Part shown: positions 55,101-64,000 of the stretch, in pieces
Numbering within the stretch: position 1 is the first letter of the stretch
Layout of the letters: each line of letters begins with the position of its first letter
Assembly (NCBI GenBank): GCA_001599755.1
Contig: BCHX01000010.1
Span: 387,120 to 451,119, forward strand
Direction of reading: 5' to 3'
DNA length: 64,000 nt
DNA from: Gliomastix tumulicola
Taxonomy: Eukaryota; Ascomycota; Sordariomycetes; Hypocreales; Bionectriaceae
The notes under the pieces: model-generated
Seen by the model: the letters and a program-made list of their open reading frames with translations, nothing else
What the model was told of the DNA's origin: nothing
Database searches by the model: none
Program-made: the position numbers and the translations under genes

Positions 55101-56783
55101 ATGGCGACTTCCTGGCCCCCAGAAGTCGCATGGCCCGCAGAATTCCGCGAGCACGCCACGAAACTCGGCAAATACCTCAGAGACGCCCTCCTGGCCATCG
55201 AGTGCGCTGGACACCAGCCCGTGCCTCCCGACCTCGTCAAGTTCATGGCCATGGGCGCCCTCGCCCTCGTCACCAAGATCCACAACCTCCCTGACCTCGG
55301 CACCATCCACGACGCCCTCCAGATGGCAAGGTCCGAATCCAAGGCCGCGGCGGACGACGCGATGCGAGCTCTCCACGACATCAAGACGGAACTCCGACAG
55401 GCGGCGAGCACGAACCAGCAGGCGCTGGAAGGCATCCGACAGAACAACGACGCACAGAACGAGACGAAGACGGCGGCCCGCGAATCGACCGAGATTGGCA
55501 GAACAGTCATGACGATGGTGAGGGAGATCAAGAACGCGGAACAGCAGAACCGCCCGAGCCCGCTACCGACCTACGCCTCCGTAGCGGCCGGGAACGGGCT
55601 AGCCACTAGTATACACAACCCGCTGAACCAACGCAAGGTGCCATCCACGCAAGTGCTCCGTGAAGTCATCGTGAATATCCGGAACCCCATGACCATAGCC
55701 AGCCTGCGGGCGATGAACCCCCGTAGCCTGAAAGCGCATGTCGACCGTGCCATAGAGCAGAGCGGAAACGAGCACATTGAGAAGATCAAGACGGTATCGA
55801 CGAACCAGCTGAAGAGCGGCGACCTTAGCATCAAGACAGCCACCGCGGCCGACATGGAGGTGCTCCGGCAGTTCGCTGAGGACTGGGAGAATCGGATCGG
55901 TAACGGGGCCAGCGTCCGCATCCCCACATACGGGGTGCTAGTACATGGCATCCGCACCAGCTCCATGGACATGGATCAATTTGAAGACACGCGAGATAAC
56001 ATTCTACAGGAAAACAAACCGTTTATCCCGAACGCGGGGATCAAATATCTCGGATGGCTCAGCAGGACGTCGGCGACCAAGAGCGCCTCTTCGGTCGTCG
56101 TCGAGTTCACGCGCGCTCAAGACGCCAACAAGATTATAGACGAGGGCCTGATCTGGCAAGGGGAGGTGTTCCAGTGCGAGCTGTATGACAGGTCGTGCCG
56201 ACTAAGGCAATGCTTCAGCTGCCAAGCATACGGCCACATAGGAACCCAGTGCAAGGCAACAAGACGATGCGGCTACTGCGCGCAAGACCATGGGTCGCGT
56301 GAATGTCCGATCAAATCCAACAAAGAGACGACGAGGAAATGCGCCAATTGCAAAGGGCAGCACGAGGCGTGGAACCACCAGTGCGTGGTGAGGAAGGAGG
56401 AGATGGCCAAGGTCAAGGCGGCCTACGCCACGCGTCCGAGGTACCACCCGGCAGCGCAGAGCAGCATGGCAGCGGCCCAGGTTCCACCGGTTGGGCAATC
56501 CCTCCGGGAAGGAGCGCGCCCTCTGGCATCTGCCCAGAGCCAGCAGAACAGACTAGGGAGAAGCCGATCGCCGACAAAGAGGGGGCAGAAGCGAGCCAAC
56601 ACCGGACACAGCGCGACCGCCGTGGAGGGGGTCGAGAACGCGATCATCGTCAATACGGGAAGCCAGCGGCCCGTACGGACGATCACGCCGTCGCGAAGGG
56701 CCCTGGAAGCCCTGGACGGCAACTCGGCGCGACTCCACGGCACCCACCAGACGGACGACATGGATATTGATAGGCGCGAATGA
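55101..56783 (+). CDS. LINE B ORF1, gag-like zinc-knuckle protein
   Basis: It starts at ATG 55101 (MATSWPPEVAWPAEFREHA). The product is 560 aa. The N-terminal 170 residues are largely helical with coiled-coil character (ESKAAADDAMRALHDIKTEL, QQALEGIRQNNDAQNE), as in other LINE ORF1 proteins that trimerise. A central fold contains VLREVIVNIRNPMTIASLRA and IPTYGVLVHGIRTSS. Three CCHC-type knuckles lie at about 370-440: CFSCQAYGHIGTQC, CGYCAQDHGSREC and CANCKGQHEAWNHQC. The C-terminus is basic (SRSPTKRGQKRANTG), then ends in DMDIDRRE. The final ATGA also begins ORF2. Confidence 0.93.
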   Translation: MATSWPPEVAWPAEFREHATKLGKYLRDALLAIECAGHQPVPPDLVKFMAMGALALVTKIHNLPDLGTIHDALQMARSESKAAADDAMRALHDIKTELRQAASTNQQALEGIRQNNDAQNETKTAARESTEIGRTVMTMVREIKNAEQQNRPSPLPTYASVAAGNGLATSIHNPLNQRKVPSTQVLREVIVNIRNPMTIASLRAMNPRSLKAHVDRAIEQSGNEHIEKIKTVSTNQLKSGDLSIKTATAADMEVLRQFAEDWENRIGNGASVRIPTYGVLVHGIRTSSMDMDQFEDTRDNILQENKPFIPNAGIKYLGWLSRTSATKSASSVVVEFTRAQDANKIIDEGLIWQGEVFQCELYDRSCRLRQCFSCQAYGHIGTQCKATRRCGYCAQDHGSRECPIKSNKETTRKCANCKGQHEAWNHQCVVRKEEMAKVKAAYATRPRYHPAAQSSMAAAQVPPVGQSLREGARPLASAQSQQNRLGRSRSPTKRGQKRANTGHSATAVEGVENAIIVNTGSQRPVRTITPSRRALEALDGNSARLHGTHQTDDMDIDRRE

Positions 56784-59700
56784 GACACGCAGGACCTCTA
56801 TCCATACTACAGTACAACGTCAGAAAATCGAAAGACACCGTCATGGCCACCCTCCTGCGGGACCCGAGAGTCATGCAATTCGACATCGTAGCCATCCAAG
56901 AACCATGGGCGAACTCGTTTATCCCCACTACGCACCATCCAGCAAAAGACCAGTTCCACCTATGCTACCCTCAGGCGGAAGACGAGGGCCCAGCAAGGGT
57001 GTGCATGTACATCAACAAACGCCTTGATCATTCCAAATGGCAGTTCGAATCACATGGACGGGACCTCTGCACTGTTACCCTGGCCATGGGACAAGGAGAC
57101 GAAAGACCGGTCAAGCTGCACAACCTCTACAATCCCGACCAAACGGCGGAAAACAGACGAAGTGTGCTGCCCCGACTGCGACGGGCGCTCGATACGGCGG
57201 GGCAGGCCGAACAGATCCTGGTGGGAGACTTCAACCTGCATCACGAGCTGTGGGGGGGCTCCCACATTACCAGGACCGAGCCGGAGGCCGAAGACCTCGT
57301 CGAGATATTGGAAGAGTACGACCTCACAAGCATGCTAGCACCGGGCACCATCACCTACGAAGAAGGCCAGAAGCAGTCCACGATCGACCTCTGTCTGGTC
57401 ACGCTCGGTCTGGTGGACCGTGTCATCAGGTGTGAGGTGGACCGCCATCTCGACCACGACTCAGACCACCTGCCCATTGTCACGGTACTCAACGCATCGG
57501 TCAAGCCGCTCAACAGGGAACCCAGGCGCAATTGGAAGTCGATAGATGCGAAGAAGTTCAAGGCGACGCTCCTGGACAACCTACCACCGCCACGGAGACC
57601 GAGAACGCGAGGCGCACTAGATCGATACGTGGAGGACATAGTAGCGGCTCTCCAAGGCGCGACCGAGGCAGCCGTACCACTAAGAACATGGTCGCCGGCG
57701 GCGAGGCGCGGCTGGGACGAAGAGTGCAAGCAGGTGCTGGCCGAGGCCAAGCGGCTCCGACGTGTCTACAGTGCCCATCGCACGGACGAGACGTGGGAGG
57801 CATACCGCGCGGCGAGAAACCACAAAGGCAGGGTCATCAAGAAAGCGCTGAAAAAGGCGCATCGAGAGAACGTGGAGAGAGCGTCCGAATCGCCAGAGGC
57901 CCTATGGAAGCTGGCGAAATGGGCCAGGAATAGGAACAACCAAACCCCGGAAATCACGCCTGCACTAGAGGACCCAGACACTGGGCAGATGGTCACCGAC
58001 CCGGCGGACAAGGCGGAGGTGTTCAGGAAGACATTCTTCCCGCCCCCGCCGGAAGCCGAAACTGGGGACATCGAAGACGCGACGTACCCAGACCGAATCG
58101 CGATGCCGCCCATCACGGAACAAGAAGTAGAGAGAGCGATCCGAGAAGCCCCGCCGTTCAAGGTCCCTGGCCCCGACGGTATCACGAACAAAGCACTGCA
58201 GGTAGCGTCGACGTGGATCAGACCTCACCTGACAGTCATTTTCAACCAGAGCCTTCAACTCAGCTACTGCCCGCAACACTTCAGGGAATCGACCACGGTC
58301 ATCCTGAGAAAGCAAGGCAAGGCCAACTACACCATCCCAGGGTCCTACCGCCCAATCGGACTGCTCAACACCATGGCCAGGATCATGGACGCCGTCATAG
58401 CGCAACGCCTGAGCTATGTGGCTGAGACGTACGGCCTGCTTCCCTCGACACACATGGGGGGTAGGAAGGGCCGATCGACCGAGCACGCGATCCACCACAT
58501 TCTCGACAAGATCTACGAAGCGTGGAACAAAGGCCGAGGGCAGGTGGCCAGCCTCCTCCTGCTCGACGTCTCGGGCGCCTTCGACAATGTATCGCACCAG
58601 CGGCTCCTGCACAACCTGCGGAAAAGAAGGATCGACGAGAAGACGGTGCGGTGGATAGCGAGCTTGCTGGAGGTTCGATATACGTGTATCTCCGTCGAGG
58701 GATTCAAGACAGAGCGACACCGAGTGCGGACCGGGACACCCCAAGGCTCGCCGATCTCAGCGATCCTCTACATCTTCTACAACGCAGACCTCATCGAAAC
58801 GTGCAACCGGGCGGACAACACGACGGCGACTGGCTTCATCGATGACGTGGCGATCCTGACGTGGGGAGACTCGACGGCAGAGACATGCGACAAGTTCCAG
58901 CAGGCACTCCAGACCGCGGAGCAGTGGGCGAGAACCCATGCCTCGGTCTTCTCGCCCAGTAAATTCCAGCTCACCCACTTCACCAGGGCACGCACGCGAA
59001 TCGACACCCAGCAGCCGCTGTCCACAGCATGGGGCGAGATCCCGGCCAAGCCAACCTGCAAGTATCTTGGTCTGACCATGGACTCGGCACTGCGATGGAA
59101 TCCCCACATGGACGAGGTGCGGCGCAAGGCGACCAAGACCATCTCGGCTCTCAGCAGCCTGGGCAGCTCGACGTGGGGCCTGACATTGGGTGATGCGCGA
59201 ACGATCTACCGCGGGGTAGTGGTGCCGCAGATCATGTTTGCATGCTCGGCGTGGTCCAACGCGAACTGGCGCACACGGGGCAGACCGTACACGGATAAGA
59301 CACTGGCCCAACTACAGAGCATCCAGGCGCGGGCGGCGAGGGCTGTATCCGGCGCCTACCGAGCGACTTCGGCCCCAGCCTTGGATATCGAAACATACCT
59401 CCTCCCTCTTGAGCATCAGATCTGGAAGCACAACGCCGACTGCCTGGGACGAATCGGCCTGGGGAACCAAGGGTCCCAGATCGGCTCTCGGAACCCCGCA
59501 GACGAGAGAACGAAAATGAGCCCTCGCAGAGCTATACAGAAAGCCATCCAGGACGAAGGAGGTTTTGATATGGAGAGGATAGAAGCAACCACGCCCCACG
59601 TTGTCGCACCGTGGTGGACAGGCCCAAGCATGCACATTGAGGAGAGCGCCGAGAAGGCTGAGGCTAGACACCAGTACAGTATACGTCACGAACCAGACGC

Positions 59701-60613
59701 CATTCACATCTACACGGACGGAAGTGGCATCAACGGCCAGATCGGCGCGGCGGCCGTGTGCACTACGACGCACCAGACCAAGAGCGCCTACATGGGCGAC
59801 GAAACCGTGTCAACAGTGTACGCCGGTGAACTGCAAGGCATCATTCTAGCCCTCCAGATTGCCCAAGAAGATCGAGACAGAGGAAATCGCCGGACGAAAG
59901 TCCTGATATACACGGACAACCAAGCAGCCATCCGATCAACGGCGAAGCCGAGAGGCACCTCCGGGGCATACTTACTCCGAACCATCACCCAGCAAATTCA
60001 AGACCTCCGGGCGCAAGGTTTAAGCATAGAGATCCGATGGGTCCCAGCACACAAGGGGATCTACGGCAACGAGGCAGCCGACCGAGCGGCGAAAGAAGCC
60101 ACGGGATGGAGGCACAGGGGCCCCTCAGGACCCAAAGCGCCGCAGCCCCCCGTGTTGCACTCGCTGAAGTCCACACTGAAGCAGTGGTCGCGCAAGGCCG
60201 TCCGTAGAAGATGGCAAACACAGTGGCAGCAGGAATCGAGGGGCCGGGCCACCTTCCGACACACACCTGCGCCAACACCAAAAGTACTGCAACCCCACAA
60301 GCACTTCAACAAGAGGCAGAGCGCCACGTACGTCCAAGTGCGTACGGAAAAGATTGGGATGAAAGACTTTCTCTTTAGGCGAAGGGTGCCGAGCGTCACT
60401 GACCCAAGCTGCGACTGCGGCGAAGGACGGCAGACTGTGGCCCACGTCCTGCTTCGTTGCAGGAAATACAAGGCACTCCGAAGGCAGGAACAGGGACATT
60501 TCCCTGGACGACTCAATCTTCGACAACTGCTGAGTGAGCGCAGCATAGCAGGCAAAGTCGTCAAGTTTATGGAGCAAACTAGGATCCTTGGGCCATTGAG
60601 GATTGGTCAATAA
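56780..60613 (+). CDS. LINE B ORF2, endonuclease-reverse transcriptase-RNase H
   Basis: The product is 1277 aa. The APE-type endonuclease is at about 8-235: ILQYNVRKSKDTV, IQEPWAN, LVGDFNLHHELWGG, TIDLCLV and DHDSDHLPIV. The reverse transcriptase is at about 460-740: VPGPDGITNKAL, YRPIGLLNTMARIMDAV, LLLDVSGAFDNV, GTPQGSPISAILY and GFIDDVAIL, so the catalytic box is FIDD rather than YADD. RNase H is at about 975-1100: IYTDGSGINGQIG, YAGELQGIILAL, IYTDNQAAIRS and WVPAHKGIYGNEAADRAA. The C-terminal CDCGEGRQTVAHVLLRC zinc motif is near 1209. It is a complete enzyme for target-primed reverse transcription with no internal stop. Confidence 0.95.
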   Translation: MRHAGPLSILQYNVRKSKDTVMATLLRDPRVMQFDIVAIQEPWANSFIPTTHHPAKDQFHLCYPQAEDEGPARVCMYINKRLDHSKWQFESHGRDLCTVTLAMGQGDERPVKLHNLYNPDQTAENRRSVLPRLRRALDTAGQAEQILVGDFNLHHELWGGSHITRTEPEAEDLVEILEEYDLTSMLAPGTITYEEGQKQSTIDLCLVTLGLVDRVIRCEVDRHLDHDSDHLPIVTVLNASVKPLNREPRRNWKSIDAKKFKATLLDNLPPPRRPRTRGALDRYVEDIVAALQGATEAAVPLRTWSPAARRGWDEECKQVLAEAKRLRRVYSAHRTDETWEAYRAARNHKGRVIKKALKKAHRENVERASESPEALWKLAKWARNRNNQTPEITPALEDPDTGQMVTDPADKAEVFRKTFFPPPPEAETGDIEDATYPDRIAMPPITEQEVERAIREAPPFKVPGPDGITNKALQVASTWIRPHLTVIFNQSLQLSYCPQHFRESTTVILRKQGKANYTIPGSYRPIGLLNTMARIMDAVIAQRLSYVAETYGLLPSTHMGGRKGRSTEHAIHHILDKIYEAWNKGRGQVASLLLLDVSGAFDNVSHQRLLHNLRKRRIDEKTVRWIASLLEVRYTCISVEGFKTERHRVRTGTPQGSPISAILYIFYNADLIETCNRADNTTATGFIDDVAILTWGDSTAETCDKFQQALQTAEQWARTHASVFSPSKFQLTHFTRARTRIDTQQPLSTAWGEIPAKPTCKYLGLTMDSALRWNPHMDEVRRKATKTISALSSLGSSTWGLTLGDARTIYRGVVVPQIMFACSAWSNANWRTRGRPYTDKTLAQLQSIQARAARAVSGAYRATSAPALDIETYLLPLEHQIWKHNADCLGRIGLGNQGSQIGSRNPADERTKMSPRRAIQKAIQDEGGFDMERIEATTPHVVAPWWTGPSMHIEESAEKAEARHQYSIRHEPDAIHIYTDGSGINGQIGAAAVCTTTHQTKSAYMGDETVSTVYAGELQGIILALQIAQEDRDRGNRRTKVLIYTDNQAAIRSTAKPRGTSGAYLLRTITQQIQDLRAQGLSIEIRWVPAHKGIYGNEAADRAAKEATGWRHRGPSGPKAPQPPVLHSLKSTLKQWSRKAVRRRWQTQWQQESRGRATFRHTPAPTPKVLQPHKHFNKRQSATYVQVRTEKIGMKDFLFRRRVPSVTDPSCDCGEGRQTVAHVLLRCRKYKALRRQEQGHFPGRLNLRQLLSERSIAGKVVKFMEQTRILGPLRIGQ

Positions 60614-60915
60614 GTAGACGAAGCCGAGCACTGGGGGGAGACTGTAGGTACAAGGACGCACACTTGGGGCATATGTGACACCCCATAAGATCCTAGCACT
60701 ACATGTATATTAGTATCGAACCAATTCATGGAAGGCGGCAGCCTTCCGTGGATGAAGGTTCAGGTAGAAAAGTGGGAAGTTTGGAGGCAGCTGGCCAGCG
60801 TCGGACGGCGTTGGCGAAGTGGGGTGGTCCGAACGGACGTCCGGGACACCTCGGCTGTCAGCCAAACCCCGCTTCCGGGCATAGCTGCTGGGAAAGGGCG
60901 GCTACAACCGAGTAG

Positions 60916-60937
60916 GAATTGAACCTGAACCTGAACC
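60916..60937 (+). repeat. LINE B (GAACCT)n 3' tail
   Basis: Three hexamers follow GTAGGAATT and end at the right target duplication. The same terminus with the GAAACT variant ends the two non-autonomous elements. Confidence 0.92.
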
Positions 60938-60950
60938 TATCCAGAGAGCC
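60938..60950. repeat. 13-bp target-site duplication of LINE B, right
   Basis: Identical to 54952-54964. The first T may also be the last base of the tail. Confidence 0.93.
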
Positions 60951-61800
60951 ACTGTGGATTACCGGTCGGGTCGTCCTTACTTGTTTGCCAACGCAGCCAC
61001 CAAGGTAGGTCATCGGCTGGGTCCTATCAAAGTAACCAGTCAAGCGCCTTTGTCTGGCACAGTACGCAGCCACTCGTCAATCCATATTCCACCATCAGGA
61101 CCTGTTAGCAGTACCCCCCTGCACCGAATAGAAGAATACTAGTCACCGAGTGAATAGCATACCAGTATGGAAGACCCGTAAGTAAAGCCATGCTAACATC
61201 ACTCTGGAGAACATACCGGTAGTGATCCATGGCCGGTATCGTTAGCCGCCCGTGACTGGTACGACAAAAGTGACCAGTATACTGTGCAGTGATGATACTG
61301 GTCATAGGGGCCTACTAGTAACGAAGAATACAGAGTCCTGGTAACGGAGCATGTATCGTACTGGTACCATGAAGCGTGGAGACGTCGCGTACTAGTAACA
61401 GACATCGCATATAGGGACGCTGCCCATCCTTTGCTGGTAACACCCCTTGGGACCTTGAAGATACCGGTAGGCCTGATTCAAGGCAATACCGTTACCAGTC
61501 ACTTAAACATCGATTAAGCCAGGGCATGCTTGGTCACTTTACTGGTACAATTCTATCCCTCTATTATTTTAGCCACAGCACTACCCACTAGCCACAACCA
61601 CGGACACTGTAGCCACGAACACTCCGTTGCAACCTGATGGCCGTTGCTACGACTCCGAGATGATCATAACTATTGCTCAATCGCTTGTTTTTGGGCGAGC
61701 GGGGCAGATATGCGACTGTGGTCCGTTGGGGTGCCTGGGTAGCATCTCGTCCCTAGACGGCTGCCGTATGGAATTGCTGTGGCAGGTTGCGGCGCCTATT
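60951..61800. other. unique sequence rich in an ACTGGTA motif
   Basis: From about 61030 to 61550 the heptamer ACTGGTA, its complement TACCAGT, or one-base variants (ACCGGTA, ACTAGTA, CTGGTAAC) recur more than a dozen times at irregular spacing on both strands. No gene is recognised. Confidence 0.55.
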
Positions 61801-61866
61801 GAACGCTTGTAGACGCCATCTGGCCGTTAGCCAGCTAATACGGTCCCGGTTCAGATCCCCACTCTT
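61801..61866 (+). repeat. ~70-bp dispersed repeat, copy 2
   Basis: Matches the reverse complement of 12281-12350; see there. Confidence 0.7.
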
Positions 61867-61998
61867 CTTGACCTATCTTGTAGTCGGCAGGAGCTGGGCT
61901 ACGTTCTGATTGGGCTGTGAGAAGGCAGACGGGGCATGACGTCTCGTGAGGCGGGTTGACGATAAGTGACAGCCATCATGCGAGTGCAAGCATTCGAA

Positions 61999-62011
61999 GA
62001 GAGTGCGCAAG
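61999..62011. repeat. 13-bp target-site duplication, left copy (- element)
   Basis: GAGAGTGCGCAAG is repeated exactly at 63125-63137. Confidence 0.92.
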
Positions 62012-63124
62012 TTTCAGTTTCAGTTTCAATTCCTACTCGGTTGCAGCCGCCATGTCCAGCAGCTATGTCCGGTGGCAGGTCCTGGCTGGCAGCCGAAGCG
62101 TCCATCCTGTGCACGCCCCACTTCGCCTCCTTGTTGGAAAAAGGCCAGCTGTCCCCAGGTTTCCCGCCGTTTCTCTCTGCTATGTACATGTGCATCCTGT
62201 TGAACTGTCCCATGTGCCATCCAATGTGTTTGTGCTCTAAAATGTTCCATCCAATATCTTCCAAGAGTGTGCTGTTTGGTGTCTGTGTGTTGTGTCTCTG
62301 TCGGTGGCTAACGCCACCATGTGTGCGGCCGTGTACCTTCAGTCTCCCCCCAGCCATTGGCTTTACCTGTGTGATTGCCTTCCTCGTGCCCCCAGGATCC
62401 TGTGTGTTCTCTGATTTCTGTGCCCTTCTGGTTCGTTGCCTCTGACTGGGTTCCTATGTGGCTGTGTGCTTGTTCCGTGTGTGCAGCCCCTGACGACGTC
62501 GACCATGGTTGTTACCGACACCTTCATGCAGTGCAATGCTCCGCTCGTTTCGACGTCTCGGACGACCAGGTATGCCAGCCCTCTCGTGACTGCCTCCTCA
62601 GAGCCGACTAGCCGAGTGGCGGAGGGTGACCAAGCCTCCGCCACCCAGGTTGGGGGGAGGGGGGCGACAGCGATCTGTGCTGTCTGGAATCTGTAGTATT
62701 GTGTGGCCGTTGTTTGTAGGCTATCGAGCGTCTGGTGGGCGGTCGACGAGAGGTGATACCGGTCTGTCGAGCATGTCGGCGTGGCGGGACGTCGCAAACG
62801 TTGACGAAATGGGTCGAGCGGCGAGGCGCTGGGGACCCATGGGTGACCATATATTTGTTGTGTTTGAAATCCTGCTGTTGAGAATGTTTGGGCTCGGTCG
62901 TCGCACTACACGAAATGTGATGGCGTCAGGTCTGGGCGCGTGGTCGGGGGCGGGTGCGCTGTTCTCGTGCGGCCGTCACGAGACACCGGGAGACGCAAAA
63001 CATTATAGGGGAAGATGTTATGGCCCGTCGAAGCTCATTGCGACCGCAGGCAGAAGTGTTTGTTCTTTTGCGTGGCTGTTGTTTCGAAAGTTCGTTCTCG
63101 CTGTTGGGAAAAGTTTTCCTCATC
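62012..63124 (-). mobile_element. non-autonomous internally deleted LINE derivative, copy 2
   Basis: This 1113-bp element lies in reverse orientation between perfect 13-bp duplications. Its 3' tail is at the left (GTTTCAGTTTCAGTTTCAATT, the complement of the GAAACT tail) and its 5' end is at the right (GTTCGTTCTCGCTGTTG). It is homologous along its length to 15216-16235, including GGACAGCTGGCCTTTTTCCA, the CTGTCGCCCCCCTCCCCCCA region and the ACAGCCACGCAAAAGAACAA region, with small indels. It has no reverse transcriptase or endonuclease. The longest frame, 62626-63186 (+), is antisense and carries no domain. Confidence 0.88.
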
Positions 63125-63137
63125 GAGAGTGCGCAAG
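63125..63137. repeat. 13-bp target-site duplication, right copy (- element)
   Basis: Identical to 61999-62011. Confidence 0.92.
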
Positions 63138-63673
63138 GCGTACTCGGAGAGGCCGTTTCGGGACACGTGTAGGCGGTTTATGGTAAAGTGGAACGGGAAA
63201 TTTCGCGCTAGTGGTGGGGACGTCGAGTCACGTCTGGATGCCTCGTCGAGCGTCCGTGGACCGGCTCTGCCCTATTGATGCCTGGAAATCCTGGCATGAA
63301 ACATGGCAAAGTCTGTCAAGGAAAACACCTGTAGTTGGTTCCTGCTCAAGTATGCACGCTGGAAACAGGCGCCGTTTCTCCGATTTCACCAATCACAGTC
63401 TATGGATTCCACCCTTGTTTTGTAGCCCAGAAACAGTGCCCATTTCAAAATCGCCGCGTTTACTAAAACGGGTAACGCGCCCCGTTTCCAAGGACTTGGC
63501 CAGTGCCATGCTGGTTGAACGTGTTGAAGTTGGGGCCTTAGGCGTAAGGCGCACACACTATTGGCTTGGCGCTCTCACTACATCTTCTCCCCACTGGAGC
63601 AGTATAGAACGGATCCTGAATTAATTTAATCAGAATCTCATACACCATTTCAGCAGTACGAACATCAGCCAAA
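63138..63673. other. intergenic, no recognisable gene
   Basis: Upstream region of the ankyrin gene at the window edge. Nothing else is recognised. Confidence 0.4.
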
Positions 63674-64000
63674 ATGGTGGTCTTGCTTGATTTGCCACAG
63701 GAACTTCTCGGCGCTGCCTGTGGGAGCTTTTCAGCAGAGAAAGATATCAATGCCGTTGCGCAAGCCAACCGCTACCTCTATGGGATACTAAACCCCTACC
63801 TTTATCGCCACAACGTAGAGTGCTCTGGCGGGTCAGCCTTGGTTTGGGCCGCCGAGCATGGGCGTCTAAATACAGCACAGATGGCCCTTGACACGCGAGG
63901 ACGCTGCGTTGCTGTCAAAGGCCAGATGGAACGGGCCCTGTGGGCGGCAGTGGCGAGCCTGCTGCTCGACCACGGCGCCGATGTCAATGCTGAGGGCGGG
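63674..64000 (+). CDS. F-box-like/ankyrin protein, N-terminal part (runs off the window)
   Basis: The frame opens at ATG 63674 and stays open to the last base. MVVLLDLPQELLGAAC with INAVAQANRYLYGILNPYLY and RHNVECSGGSALVWAAEHGR is the typical start of fungal F-box-like ankyrin proteins: an LPxELL helix, an N-R-LY-LLNPYLYRHN block and then the first ankyrin helix. The last residues ASLLLDHGADVNAEGG begin a canonical ankyrin repeat. Between them (TRGRCVAVKGQMERALW) a repeat seems shortened. F-box proteins recruit substrates to SCF ubiquitin ligases, while ankyrin repeats bind partners; the substrate is unknown. The gene is incomplete only because the window ends. Confidence 0.78.
   Translation, partial: MVVLLDLPQELLGAACGSFSAEKDINAVAQANRYLYGILNPYLYRHNVECSGGSALVWAAEHGRLNTAQMALDTRGRCVAVKGQMERALWAAVASLLLDHGADVNAEGG

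Larger units (their letters stand above)
54965..60937 (+). mobile_element. full-length Tad-clade LINE B
   Basis: A 5.97-kb element lies between 13-bp duplications. It begins with a run of A followed by CTTTTCACAACAGCGAGAAC, has a 136-bp 5' UTR, ORF1 and ORF2 overlapping at ATGA, a 324-bp 3' UTR and a (GAACCT)n tail. Both frames are open with all catalytic motifs. It is the likely autonomous partner of the 1.0-1.1-kb elements at 15216-16235 and 62012-63124, whose ends it resembles. Other copies or relics lie at 12537-13042, 45856-50530, 16990-17031 and 22765-22835. Confidence 0.95.

Overview
The window is from a filamentous ascomycete (Pezizomycotina-type) nuclear genome. The evidence is short introns of 37-105 bp with GTRAGT-like donors, CTAAC/CTGAC branch points and AG acceptors; HET, NACHT-ankyrin and nucleoside-phosphorylase domains typical of fungal allorecognition/immune-receptor repertoires; a BAH-PHD protein; a calpain; a DUF3605 protein; and Tad-clade LINEs plus a Helitron. 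It reads as a repeat-rich accessory compartment, possibly subtelomeric. There are few housekeeping genes, many truncated gene pieces abutting one another, and one 100-N assembly gap at 48699-48798.

Layout. 1-4.5 kb: the 3' part of a plasma-membrane-type Ca2+-ATPase (-) head to head with a broken nucleoside-phosphorylase domain (+), whose frame runs into a relic of LINE A. 4.7-8.8 kb: an intact seven-exon NACHT-ankyrin receptor (-) with about ten nearly identical ankyrin units. 10.1-12.1 kb: a HET-domain fragment joined to a broken chromodomain gene (+). 12.5-16.2 kb: a LINE B relic, a 379-aa uncharacterised gene and a 1.0-kb non-autonomous LINE derivative. 17.1-24 kb: a DUF3605 gene, a BAH-PHD gene, a duplicated 353-bp repeat, a 71-bp LINE stub and a HET gene. 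25.3-26.4 kb: a degenerate minisatellite. 27.6-35 kb: an uncharacterised gene, then a truncated Helitron Rep gene with an intact divergent partner gene. 35.8-41.8 kb: full-length LINE A. 42-45.5 kb: kinase-like relics and a nucleoside-hydrolase-like gene. 45.9-50.5 kb: two nearly identical truncated LINE B copies on either side of the gap. 50.7-53.5 kb: a calpain gene with a stop at a conserved Trp. 55-60.9 kb: full-length LINE B. 62-63.1 kb: a second non-autonomous LINE derivative. 63.7-64 kb: the start of an F-box-like/ankyrin gene.

Main result. Four separate insertions can be delimited to the base from the sequence: LINE A, LINE B and two 1.0-1.1-kb non-autonomous elements. Each is flanked by a perfect 13-bp target-site duplication. 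LINE B and the non-autonomous elements share the same 3' end followed by a hexamer tail, (GAACCT)n or (GAAACT)n. This looks like one autonomous LINE and its trans-mobilised internally deleted partners. The two LINEs have long intact ORF1/ORF2 pairs overlapping at ATGA, so they look young. Older fragments carry stops and frameshifts, some consistent with G-to-A (RIP-like) change. The calpain stop is TAG at a conserved Trp, so it could be a nonsense mutation or a candidate for the A-to-I UAG-to-UGG recoding known in some Sordariomycetes.

Limits. All gene models are read by eye. Splice sites were chosen by phase and consensus, family calls rest on remembered motif patterns, and no search or alignment was run.
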